A stretch of DNA of 16,290 nt from Rhodospirillaceae bacterium CCH5-H10 (GTDB lineage Bacteria > Pseudomonadota > Alphaproteobacteria > Reyranellales > Reyranellaceae). The notes beneath the pieces were generated by a model. The model saw only the letters and a program-made list of their open reading frames with translations, did no database searches and had not been told where the DNA came from. Position numbers and translations under genes: made by a program. The stretch lies in the NCBI GenBank assembly GCA_001557035.1, contig LSKJ01000124.1, positions 1 through 16,290 of the forward strand. Reading direction: 5' to 3'. Below, in pieces: positions 8,395 through 15,320 of this stretch. The number at the start of each line of letters is the position of its first letter. Positions within the stretch are counted from its first letter, which is position 1.

Positions 8395-9588
8395 ATGCCG
8401 GTCATCAACCGCATTGCCTCGTTCCACAAGGACATGACCGCGTGGCGCCACGACATTCACAGCCACCCGGAAACGGCCTTCGAGGAAGTGCGGACGGCCG
8501 ACGTGGTTGCGGCGAAGCTGGAGAGCTTCGGCATTGAGGTCCATCGCGGCCTCGCCAAGACCGGCGTCGTCGGGGTGCTGCGTTCCGGCACCTCGAAGCG
8601 CGCGATCGGCCTGCGCGCCGACATGGATGCGCTCGACGTGCACGAGACCAACGAGTTCGATCACAAGTCGACGATCCCCGGCAAGATGCACGCCTGCGGC
8701 CATGACGGTCATACGGTGATGTTGCTGGGCGCCGCCAAGTATCTCGCCGAGACGAAGAACTTCGACGGCACCGTCTATTTCATCTTCCAGCCGGCCGAGG
8801 AGAACGAGGGCGGCGGGCGCGTGATGGTGGAAGAGGGGCTGTTCGAGAAGTTCCCGGTCGAGGGTGTCTACGGCATGCACAACATCCCGGGCATCCCGGT
8901 CGGCAAGTTCGCCGTCCGTCCCGGTCCGATGATGGCCGCCTACGACATCTTCGAGGTCGTGCTGAAGGGCGTCGGCGGACATGGCGCCATGCCGCAGCAC
9001 ACGATCGATCCCGTGGTGGTCGGCGCGCACATCGTGACGGCGCTGCAGTCGATCGTGGCGCGCAACGTCGATCCAATGGACACCGCCGTCGTCTCGACGA
9101 CGCAGATCCATGCCGGCGACGCGTGGAACGTGATCCCGCAGGAATGCGTGCTGCGCGGCACGGTCCGCACCTTCAAGAAGCCAGTGCAGGACCTGATCGA
9201 GAAGAACATCGAGAAGATCTCGCGCAACGTCGCGGCAGGTTTTGGCGCCGAGGTCGTGAAGTGGCGCTACGAGAAGCGCTATCCCGCGACCGTGAACAGT
9301 GTGCAGGAGACCGAGTTCGCGGCCCAGGCGGCGGCGTCGCTGGTCGGGCTGGAGAACGTGAACCGCAATCCGACGCCGGCCATGGGCTCCGAGGACTTCG
9401 CCTGGATGCTGCTCAAGAAGCCGGGTTGCTACATCTGGGTCGGCAACGGCGACGGTGTCGGCAGCTGCATGGTCCACAACCCGGGCTACGACTTCAACGA
9501 CGAGATCCTGCCATTGGGCGCGTCCTACTGGGCGACCCTGGTCGAGCAGCAGCTCGCACGCGAGGCGATGCCGCAGGCGGCGGAGTAG
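8395..9588 (+). CDS. M20D metallo-amidohydrolase (hippurate hydrolase / N-acyl amino acid amidohydrolase family)
   Basis: A 397-residue cytoplasmic hydrolase of the M20D family, whose members cleave N-acyl amino acids, hippurate, some dipeptides and indole-acetyl conjugates with a two-metal centre. Visible motifs are WRHDIHSHPE at 17-26, RADMDAL at 74-80, HACGHDGHT at 99-107 (metal ligands Cys101 and His103), QPAEENEGG at 132-140 (catalytic and ligand glutamates), MHN with His162, the dimerisation-domain GGHGAMPQ at 194-201, GSEDF at 331-335 and VHNPGYDFND with ligand His361. Length and motif spacing are normal. The ATG at 8395 is preceded by GGAG; an in-frame ATG at 8344 adds 17 residues with no family resemblance. 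It follows the complete importer after 121 bases and probably hydrolyses the imported compound. Its substrate cannot be assigned; a homologous N-acetyl-ornithine type deacetylase is less likely because the HACGHDGHT form marks M20D. Confidence 0.92.
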   Translation: MPVINRIASFHKDMTAWRHDIHSHPETAFEEVRTADVVAAKLESFGIEVHRGLAKTGVVGVLRSGTSKRAIGLRADMDALDVHETNEFDHKSTIPGKMHACGHDGHTVMLLGAAKYLAETKNFDGTVYFIFQPAEENEGGGRVMVEEGLFEKFPVEGVYGMHNIPGIPVGKFAVRPGPMMAAYDIFEVVLKGVGGHGAMPQHTIDPVVVGAHIVTALQSIVARNVDPMDTAVVSTTQIHAGDAWNVIPQECVLRGTVRTFKKPVQDLIEKNIEKISRNVAAGFGAEVVKWRYEKRYPATVNSVQETEFAAQAAASLVGLENVNRNPTPAMGSEDFAWMLLKKPGCYIWVGNGDGVGSCMVHNPGYDFNDEILPLGASYWATLVEQQLAREAMPQAAE

Positions 9589-9616
9589 GCCCAACCCTCC
9601 AGCCTGCGACGCGGTC

Positions 9617-10477
9617 GTGTCAGGTCTGCACCCCTACGCCAATTCCCGTATCGGACTGGCAACGATGCACGAGAAGGAGCGGGCGCTTGGGCCCGCCTTC
9701 CGGCGCGTGCTCGGCGCGGACGTCATCGCCGTCCCGGAACTGGATACCGACACGCTGGGCACCTTCTCCGGCGAGGTGCCGCGACCGGACGTGCTGGTCG
9801 AAACCTCGCTGCTGAAGGCTGAACTGGCGTTTCGGACGATGGACGTCGATTGCGCGGTCGCGAGCGAGGGCAGCTATGGCCCCATCGACCGCGTGCCGCT
9901 GATATCCTGTGGCGTGGAAATCCTGGCCTTCGTCGACCGCAAGCGCGGCCTGCGGCTGGTCGACACGTTCCCGACCCGTCATTCGAGCTGGCGACTGTCG
10001 CGCTTCCGCGCCGGCGATCCCGCGCGCCTCACCGTGCTGCGCGCCATGGGCTTCCCGCGCTACGGCGTGTTCGTTGCCTGCAGCAGCGACATGGACCATC
10101 CGGTGAAGGGCCTCGCCACCGAGGAAGAGGTCATCGCCACCATGGACCGCGAGGCCGAGCGCTCCACCGAAGGGCTGGCGGTCCTCTATTCGGACATGCG
10201 CGCGCACCGAAATCCGACGCGAATGACGGTGCTGCGGGCGGCCGGGTGGCAGCTCGCCAAGCGCCTGCAATGCCTTTGCCCGAAATGCGATACACCGGGT
10301 TTCGGCCGCATCGAATCGCGCCGCGGCCTGCCGTGCGAGGCCTGCGGCGATCCCACCCACTGGATCGACTTCGAGATCGACGGCTGCTCCGTCTGCGGCC
10401 ACGTCGAGACCCGCCCGCGCAAGGACGGCCGCAAGACCGCCCCGAAGCTTTCGTGCGGGAGCTGTCGCGGGGCGTAG
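9617..10477 (+). CDS. DUF6671-type protein with two C-terminal zinc-ribbon-like cysteine clusters
   Basis: A 286-residue protein of unknown function that I match, from memory of the family, to DUF6671. Recognisable blocks are HPYANSRIGLATMHEKE at 5-21, LDTDTLGTFSGEVPRP at 42-57, ASEGSYGP at 82-89, TDMRAH-like SDMRAHRNPTRM at 192-203, and then cysteines. Cys221, Cys224, Cys240 and Cys243 form one CxxC-CxxC set; Cys257, Cys260, Cys280 and Cys283 form a second, so two zinc ribbons are likely. There is no signal peptide or membrane helix. I chose the GTG at 9617, 28 bases after the amidohydrolase stop, because it includes the conserved HPY block; the first in-frame ATG, at 9665, would remove it. 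No strong ribosome site is visible, which fits coupling to the upstream gene. Catalytic activity is unknown. The link to the importer operon may be only positional. Confidence 0.8.
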   Translation: MSGLHPYANSRIGLATMHEKERALGPAFRRVLGADVIAVPELDTDTLGTFSGEVPRPDVLVETSLLKAELAFRTMDVDCAVASEGSYGPIDRVPLISCGVEILAFVDRKRGLRLVDTFPTRHSSWRLSRFRAGDPARLTVLRAMGFPRYGVFVACSSDMDHPVKGLATEEEVIATMDREAERSTEGLAVLYSDMRAHRNPTRMTVLRAAGWQLAKRLQCLCPKCDTPGFGRIESRRGLPCEACGDPTHWIDFEIDGCSVCGHVETRPRKDGRKTAPKLSCGSCRGA

Positions 10478-10480
10478 CAA

Positions 10481-10554
10481 TGGAGCGCGCCACTCCAGTG
10501 GCGCTCAAGCTCTTTGTTCGGAAGTCATGAGCGCCACTGGAGTGGCGCGCTCCA
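10481..10554. repeat. 27-base perfect inverted repeat, REP/BIME-like, between convergent genes
   Basis: Bases 10481-10507 and 10528-10554 are exact reverse complements over 27 positions, separated by a 20-base loop. Each arm also contains its own palindrome, GCGCCACT and AGTGGCGC around a 2-base centre, at 10487-10504 and 10531-10548. The DNA can therefore form one long hairpin or two small ones, as in paired REP units. It begins 3 bases after the DUF6671 stop and ends 7 bases before the stop of the convergent M14 gene, so it can serve as a bidirectional transcription stop or mRNA 3'-end protector. There is no T-run. Whether it recurs in the genome cannot be seen here. Confidence 0.85.
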
Positions 10555-10561
10555 ATGAAAT

Positions 10562-11596
10562 CTACACCGCGAGATCCGTCGCGAGATGGAACAGGCAGTC
10601 GCCTCGTTCGCAGCGGGCGGGGACGCGCTTGCAGAGGACGAGGCCGGCACGCTTGAATGTCACGACCTCCGGCTCGCGCCACGGCGTGTGGTGGAAGTGG
10701 ATGCGGCCGGCCGGCTGGCCTTCCTTCACCTCGTCGCCCAGCTCGACCATCGGCTCGAACAGGCCGCCGTCCGTTGCGTAAACGTAGTAGTCGTCGCCGC
10801 CGATCTCGGTGAAGCGCGTCTTCGTGGGCGCCGGCACCGGCCCTTGCAGCAGGCCGACATGGGCCAGCACGCGGCGCATCCCGTCCTCGGCTACCTTCAG
10901 CGAGCCCGGCGTCACGAGGCCACCGCCGCCCAGTTCCGTGCCCATGCCGACCACGCCCTGCCGATAGGAGGCCGAGGTGAAGGTGCGGCCGCCGCCCTGC
11001 GGCGCGGCCGAGATGTAGCTCACCGGCGCGCCGAAGGCCTTCAGCAGGCCCATGACCTTCTCCATCCGTGCGGCGTCCTGGTGGCGCGGCGCCAGCGCAC
11101 TCGGGATGTAGGTCAGCGAGCTGCCGCCGGAATGGAAGTCGAAGGCGTAGTCGAAACCGGGCAGCAGGGCGTGCTCGATCCAGTAGGCGATCTGCTGGGT
11201 GATCGTGCCGTCGGCATCGCCGGGGAAGGATCGGTTGAGATTGCCCTCGTCGATCGGCGAGGTGCGGCGGCCTTCCATCGCGGCGGGAAAGTTCGCAGAC
11301 GGCAGGATCACGAGCCGCCCCTTGATGTCCCTGGGCTCGATTGCGCGAATCAGGTTGCCCAGCCCGATCTGGCCTTCCCATTCGTCGCCATGGTTGCCGG
11401 CCTGCATCAGCACATTGGGTCCGTCGCCGTTTTTGATGCGCACGATGGGGATCGGGATCCAGCCATAGGCCGAGCGGTGCACCGAGTGCGGCACGCGCAC
11501 GAAGCCTGTGGCCTTGCCTTCGGCGTTGAGGTCGATGTCCGGCGTCAGCCGGCTCATTGCGGTGAACTCGGTGGACTTGAGCGTTGCGTCGGTCAT
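10562..11596 (-). CDS. M14-family succinylglutamate desuccinylase/aspartoacylase-like hydrolase
   Basis: A 344-residue zinc hydrolase of the AstE/ASPA group, cytoplasmic, removing an acyl group from an N-acyl amino acid or related amide. Visible residues are GNHGDEWEG at 67-75 with zinc ligands His69 and Glu72, NRSFPG at 121-126 (substrate arginine), DFHSGG at 153-158 with zinc ligand His155, and GTELGGGG at 219-226 with the probable catalytic Glu221. The C-terminal part (about 258-330) forms the family's beta domain. I use the ATG at 11596, which follows the permease stop codon by one base, implying coupling; the in-frame ATG at 11629 lies inside the permease gene. It is the last gene of the second transporter operon. 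DoeB-type deacetylases of N-acetyl-diaminobutyrate belong to this group, so ectoine-related chemistry is one option, but no ectoine hydrolase is present. Confidence 0.88.
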   Translation of the reverse strand: MTDATLKSTEFTAMSRLTPDIDLNAEGKATGFVRVPHSVHRSAYGWIPIPIVRIKNGDGPNVLMQAGNHGDEWEGQIGLGNLIRAIEPRDIKGRLVILPSANFPAAMEGRRTSPIDEGNLNRSFPGDADGTITQQIAYWIEHALLPGFDYAFDFHSGGSSLTYIPSALAPRHQDAARMEKVMGLLKAFGAPVSYISAAPQGGGRTFTSASYRQGVVGMGTELGGGGLVTPGSLKVAEDGMRRVLAHVGLLQGPVPAPTKTRFTEIGGDDYYVYATDGGLFEPMVELGDEVKEGQPAGRIHFHHTPWREPEVVTFKRAGLVLCKRVPARCERGDCLFHLATDLAV

Positions 11597-11597
11597 G

Positions 11598-12500
11598 TCA
11601 GCGTCTCTCGCTACGGGGATCGAGGGCATCCTGCAGTCCGTCGCCCAGGAAGTTGAAGGCGATCACGGTCAGGAAGATCAGAAGGCCGGGCCACAGCGCC
11701 AGCACGGGCGCTTCCTGCAGGAGCTCCTGCGCGCCGGTCAGCATGTTGCCCCAGCTCGCGGCCGGCGGCTGGATGCCGAGGCCGAGGAACGACAGGGTCG
11801 ATTCGAACAGGATCAGCGTGCCGACCGACATGGTGGTGGCGACGACCAGCGTGCCGGCCGTGTTGGGCAGGATGTGGCGGAACATGATCCGCTGCGGCCG
11901 GGCGCCGAGCGCCACGGCGGCGCGCGTGAAGTCGCGGGCCTTCAGCGAAAGGGTCTCGGCGCGCACCAGGCGCGCGACGGTGGTCCAGCCGGTCAGGGCC
12001 ACGATCACCACGATACGGTAGAGCGAGAACATCTCCGACTGCGCGATCTCCGCCGGAATGCCGAGCTTCCGCGGGTCGACCGCCGCCAGCACGATCAGCA
12101 GCGGCAGCAGCGGAAGCGAGATCACGCCGTCGGTCAGGCGCATCAGGAAGGCATCGAGGCGGCCGCCGAGATAGCCGGCGACGACGCCGATGATGGCACC
12201 GAGGATCGCCGAGAGCAGCGCTCCCGAAATGCCGACCAGCAGCGAGACGCGGCCGCCGTCGAGCAGGCGCTGGAAGAGATCGCGGCCGAGATCGTCGGTG
12301 CCCAGCCAGTGCTGCGCCGAGGGGCCTTCGAAGCGGCGGAAGAGATCGGTCTGGGTGGGATCGACGCCGCGCAGCTCGGCGATCAGCGGCGCGGCGAGGG
12401 CCAGCACCAGCATGACCGACAGGAACGCCAGCGAGGCCCAGGCGAGCCGATGGCGCAGCAGGCGGCGCCACGCCGCGGGACGGGCAGCCGCCGCCGTCAT
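11598..12500 (-). CDS. ABC transporter permease, DppC/OppC type (second system)
   Basis: A 300-residue inner-membrane permease. It shows an N-terminal helix near 20-41, HWLGTDDLGRDLF at 64-76, the EAA loop at about 190-216 (FTRAAVALGA then RHILPNTAGT), STLSFLGLGIQPP at 234-246 and the C-terminal FNFLGDGLQDALDPR at 282-296, all DppC features. The ATG at 12500 overlaps the stop of the preceding DppB-type gene in a 4-base ATGA, so translation is coupled. The same frame stays open upstream to 13562 through the antisense-free body of the other permease gene, but that extension is spurious. It differs clearly in sequence from the first system's DppC, so it is not a recent duplicate. Confidence 0.93.
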   Translation of the reverse strand: MTAAAARPAAWRRLLRHRLAWASLAFLSVMLVLALAAPLIAELRGVDPTQTDLFRRFEGPSAQHWLGTDDLGRDLFQRLLDGGRVSLLVGISGALLSAILGAIIGVVAGYLGGRLDAFLMRLTDGVISLPLLPLLIVLAAVDPRKLGIPAEIAQSEMFSLYRIVVIVALTGWTTVARLVRAETLSLKARDFTRAAVALGARPQRIMFRHILPNTAGTLVVATTMSVGTLILFESTLSFLGLGIQPPAASWGNMLTGAQELLQEAPVLALWPGLLIFLTVIAFNFLGDGLQDALDPRSERR

Positions 12501-13477
12501 GGCGTTGCGTCCGCCAGCGAGACGCGCGGGTCGACCCAGGCATAGGCGAGGTCGGCCAGCAGGTTGCCAGCGATGGTGGCGGCCGTGGCCACCAGCAGGC
12601 CGACGAGGGCGAGGTTGTAGTCGTTCTCGAGGATGGCCTGGTAGATCGCCTTGCCCATGCCGGGCCAGGCGAACATCGTCTCGGTGATCAGCGCGCCCGA
12701 GACCAGGCCTCCGAAGGAGAGGGCGAGGATCGTCAGGACCGGCGACAGCGCGTTGGCGAAGGCGTGACGCCACAGGACGAGGCGCTCCGGGGCGCCCTTG
12801 GCCCGCGCCGTCCGCACATAGTCCTGGCGAAGCGCCTCGATCATCGCGCCGCGCATGAAGCGGGTGTAGCCACCGAGCTGGACGAGGGTGAGGGTCAGGA
12901 CCGGCAGCGCCAGATGGCGAAGCTGCTCGGTCAGCGCCAGGCCCCAGGGCATGCCGGGGCGGATGTCGGCCATGCCGCCGGCCGGCAGCCAGCCGAGCTT
13001 CACCGCGAACAGGGAGATCAGCAGCAGCGCCAGCCAGAAGGGCGGGGCGGAGATGCCGCCGAAGCACAGGAGGTTGATCAGGTAATCGGCGCGGCTGCGC
13101 GGATGCGCGGCGGCCCACATGCCGAGCGGCAAGGCGATCGCGACCGAGATCACGAAGGCGAGGCCGGCCAGCAGAAGGGTGTTCAGGAGGCGTGGCCAGA
13201 GGACGGCGAGCACCGGCTGGCCGAAGGAGCGCGAGTAGCCGAAATTGCCCTGCAGGGCCTGCAGCAGCCAGGCGAGGTATCGCTCGAACAGTGGCTTGTC
13301 GAGACCGTAGGCGGCGCGCAGGCGGGCGGCATCCTGGCTGGTCATGGTCGGGTCGCCCGAGATCATCATGTCGATCGGATCGCCCGGCATCAGGCCGATC
13401 AGCAGGTAGACGATCAGGCTCATCAGCAGGAGGGTGACGGCGGTCTGCACGGCGCGCGCCACGAAATAGCGGGTCAT
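12497..13477 (-). CDS. ABC transporter permease, DppB/OppB type (second system)
   Basis: A 326-residue inner-membrane permease with likely helices near 10-30, 98-121, 135-158, 186-205, 245-267 and 287-311. The EAA loop is at about 220-246 (YVRTARAKGAPE then WRHAFANALSPV), ALITETMFAWPGMGKAI is at 262-278, and WVDPRVS is near the C-terminus. I start it at the ATG at 13477 (MTRYFVARAV), the usual beginning of this family. The frame continues upstream to 13546, but those 23 residues come from the inverted-repeat element and read as a repeat-encoded peptide (SRAQRGT), not as permease sequence. Only a weak GGCGGG precedes the ATG. The gene is 169 bases downstream of its binding-protein gene and overlaps the DppC-type gene by 4 bases. 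Confidence 0.92.
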   Translation of the reverse strand: MTRYFVARAVQTAVTLLLMSLIVYLLIGLMPGDPIDMMISGDPTMTSQDAARLRAAYGLDKPLFERYLAWLLQALQGNFGYSRSFGQPVLAVLWPRLLNTLLLAGLAFVISVAIALPLGMWAAAHPRSRADYLINLLCFGGISAPPFWLALLLISLFAVKLGWLPAGGMADIRPGMPWGLALTEQLRHLALPVLTLTLVQLGGYTRFMRGAMIEALRQDYVRTARAKGAPERLVLWRHAFANALSPVLTILALSFGGLVSGALITETMFAWPGMGKAIYQAILENDYNLALVGLLVATAATIAGNLLADLAYAWVDPRVSLADATP

Positions 13478-13504
13478 GTCGTCGACCCGCCGGGAGGAGA
13501 AGCG

Positions 13505-13603
13505 AAAGGTCCCTCGCTGCGCTCGGGATGACAACGCTTCCTGCACAGGCGCACTGCGCCAACTAAGGCAAAATTGTCATCCTGAGCGAAGCGAAGGACC
13601 TTT
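13505..13603. repeat. imperfect inverted repeat of the dispersed CATCC(C/T)GAGCG type
   Basis: Bases 13505-13534 and 13574-13603 are reverse complements at 27 of 30 positions, separated by 39 bases that hold a small hairpin (GGCGC, ACT, GCGCC at 13548-13560). The core, TCATCCTGAGCGAAGCGAAG on the plus strand, is a motif I know from dispersed intergenic repeats in many bacterial genomes, where it yields spurious peptides such as CHPERSEGP and IPSAARDL. It fills most of the 169-base gap between the second binding-protein gene and its permease. In that place it could protect or end the binding-protein mRNA, as REP elements do in other ABC operons. Copy number in this genome is unknown. Confidence 0.85.
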
Positions 13604-13629
13604 GAGCTGGATGGGATCGCACGGCTCAT

Positions 13630-13659
13630 CTGGGAGAGCCTGCCATCTAGTTCTCCCAG
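13630..13659 (-). terminator. 8-base-pair hairpin spanning the second binding-protein stop codon
   Basis: CTGGGAGA at 13630-13637 and TCTCCCAG at 13652-13659 are exact reverse complements around a 14-base loop that holds the stop codon. No T-run follows on the minus strand, so this is not a standard intrinsic terminator. It may contribute, with the repeat just downstream, to an mRNA 3' structure that favours binding-protein expression. Confidence 0.3.
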
Positions 13660-15293
13660 CGCCATTGTTCGACCCACAGGGTCGAGCTGTTGAGCGTGCC
13701 GGTCGGCGTCACGCCCTTGAGCGGCTTGGGAATGACGAACGGATCGACGCGGAAGAACAGCGGCAGGGACGGCAGGTCGTCGGCCGCCAGCTTCTGGATT
13801 TCGGCGAACAGGGCACGCCGCTTGACGACGTCAAGTTCGCGCTCGGCGGCGTCGAGCGCCTTGTCCATCTCGGGATTCGCATAGCCCGGATAGTTCTGGC
13901 CGCTCCAGCCATTGTCGGCCGAGGGGATTTCCTTGGAGTGCAGCGAGGAGCGCGGAACGCCTTCCGGACGCTGCACCCAGGCATACATGCCCAGCCCGCT
14001 GTAGGTCCGCTTGCCCATCGCGTCGAAGAAGATGCGCGGCGTCTCGGCCTTGAGGCGGACCTCGATGCCGACCTGGCGGAGCTGGCTCTGGATCACCTGC
14101 GCCACCAGTTCGCGCACGCGGTTGCCGGCGGTGGTGCCCAGTTCGATCGACAGTTTCTCGCCGGCCGCGTTGTGCCGGACATTGTTGCGGATGGTCGAGA
14201 AACCCGCCTCGTCGAGCAGTTTCCGGGCGGCCGCGGCGTCGTAGCCGTATTGCCGGGCCGCCGGACTGAACATCGGATCGAGTTCGCTGATGCCGCCATG
14301 GGCGATCGGCTGCTTGCCCTCGAACAGCTTCTCCGAGATGGCCTTGCGGTCGATGGCCAGCAGCATCGCCTGCCGCACGCGCCGGTCGGCCAGCAGCTTG
14401 TTGTCCAGGTTGACGTCGATGTGCTCCCAGATCAGCGCCGGCTTGTAGACGACGTTGTACTTGTCCTTGTGGCGTTTCTCGAAGGCGATGGCCTGGTCGA
14501 GCGACAGGCCGAGTTCGCCCAGCACGTAGTCGACGCTGCCGGAGAGGAGGTTGGCCTCGAGTGCCGCCGTGTTCTCGATGATGCGGACGGTGATGCGCTT
14601 GAAGGAGGGCTTCTGGCCGGTCCAGGTCGGGTTCGGCTCCAGCACGACGCGGCTGCCCGGCTGGATCTCGGTCAGCCGGTAGGGGCCGAAGGCGAGACCG
14701 GGATTGGTCGACTGTGTGTCGTAGGCGGTCTTGTTGCGATACTCGGCCGGGTTGGCGTCGAAGATCGGCTTCTCGATATGGGCCGGCAGGAGCTGCAGGC
14801 CGATGCTGTTGTAGTCGAAGGTGACGCGGTCGATCGTCATGGTGAAGCGACGGTCGTCCTTCACGTCGAGCTTGATGATCCGCTTGTAACCCTCTGACGA
14901 AGCGACGCCGGACAGAGGATGCTTGCCCACCTCGAGCGTGAAGGCCACGTCCTTCGCGGATACCGGCGTGCCGTCGCCCCAGCGCATGTCGCGCAGCTCG
15001 ACGTCGATCTCCATGCCTTTCTTGCCGTCGACAAGATCGACGACCCGCGCCTTGCCGTTCTCGATGGTCGGCAGTTCGGTGCAGACGAGGCAGACCAGCT
15101 TCCAGTCCGCGTCGTAGGCGGTGACCGGCCGCGCCGTCATGTTGGCGATCAGCGACTTGGCCAGCATGGAACTGATGATCGGGTTCCAGGTGCCCGGCAT
15201 CTGCGTCATGGCCACGACGAGTTCGTCCTTGGCCTGGGCGGGAGAAGCGAAGGCGCCGAGCGCCAGGACGAAAGAGAGAATGCGGCGGATCAT
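13647..15293 (-). CDS. ABC transporter periplasmic substrate-binding protein, family 5 (second system)
   Basis: A 548-residue solute-binding protein with a clear signal peptide: MIRR, a hydrophobic core and PAQA before the likely cleavage after residue 21. The SBP_bac_5 fold is indicated by MRWGDGTPVSAKDVAFTLEV at 103-122, the later GPYRLTEIQPGSRVVLEPNPTW segment, and RRVRQAMLLAIDRKAI in the second lobe. It lacks the usual LEPALA block; in its place is a stretch with Cys68 and Cys71 (CLVC), which is atypical and could form a disulfide or bind a ligand. The start at 15293 has only a weak ribosome site but gives a proper signal peptide. It lies 27 bases after pyrE on the same strand and is followed by two permease genes and an M14 hydrolase gene. 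It shares little sequence with the first binding protein, so it probably takes a different substrate. Confidence 0.92.
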   Translation of the reverse strand: MIRRILSFVLALGAFASPAQAKDELVVAMTQMPGTWNPIISSMLAKSLIANMTARPVTAYDADWKLVCLVCTELPTIENGKARVVDLVDGKKGMEIDVELRDMRWGDGTPVSAKDVAFTLEVGKHPLSGVASSEGYKRIIKLDVKDDRRFTMTIDRVTFDYNSIGLQLLPAHIEKPIFDANPAEYRNKTAYDTQSTNPGLAFGPYRLTEIQPGSRVVLEPNPTWTGQKPSFKRITVRIIENTAALEANLLSGSVDYVLGELGLSLDQAIAFEKRHKDKYNVVYKPALIWEHIDVNLDNKLLADRRVRQAMLLAIDRKAISEKLFEGKQPIAHGGISELDPMFSPAARQYGYDAAAARKLLDEAGFSTIRNNVRHNAAGEKLSIELGTTAGNRVRELVAQVIQSQLRQVGIEVRLKAETPRIFFDAMGKRTYSGLGMYAWVQRPEGVPRSSLHSKEIPSADNGWSGQNYPGYANPEMDKALDAAERELDVVKRRALFAEIQKLAADDLPSLPLFFRVDPFVIPKPLKGVTPTGTLNSSTLWVEQWRWEN

Positions 15294-15320
15294 GTCCGCC
15301 GCACCGTAGCAAAGAGCTGG

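Noticed and set aside
13478..13546. A 23-residue N-terminal extension of the second DppB-type permease
   Set aside because: It is read through the dispersed repeat (peptide SRAQRGT) and does not resemble a permease N-terminus, whereas MTRYFVARAV at 13477 does.
11598..13562. A 654-codon minus-strand open frame spanning both permease genes and the repeat
   Set aside because: Only the last 300 codons (from 12500) encode a permease. The upstream part is an out-of-frame reading of the other permease gene and of the inverted repeat, with arginine- and proline-rich composition.
13476..14897. Long plus-strand frame (473 codons) opposite the second binding-protein gene
   Set aside because: It starts in the repeat element and runs antisense to a clear binding-protein gene, with no recognisable domain.
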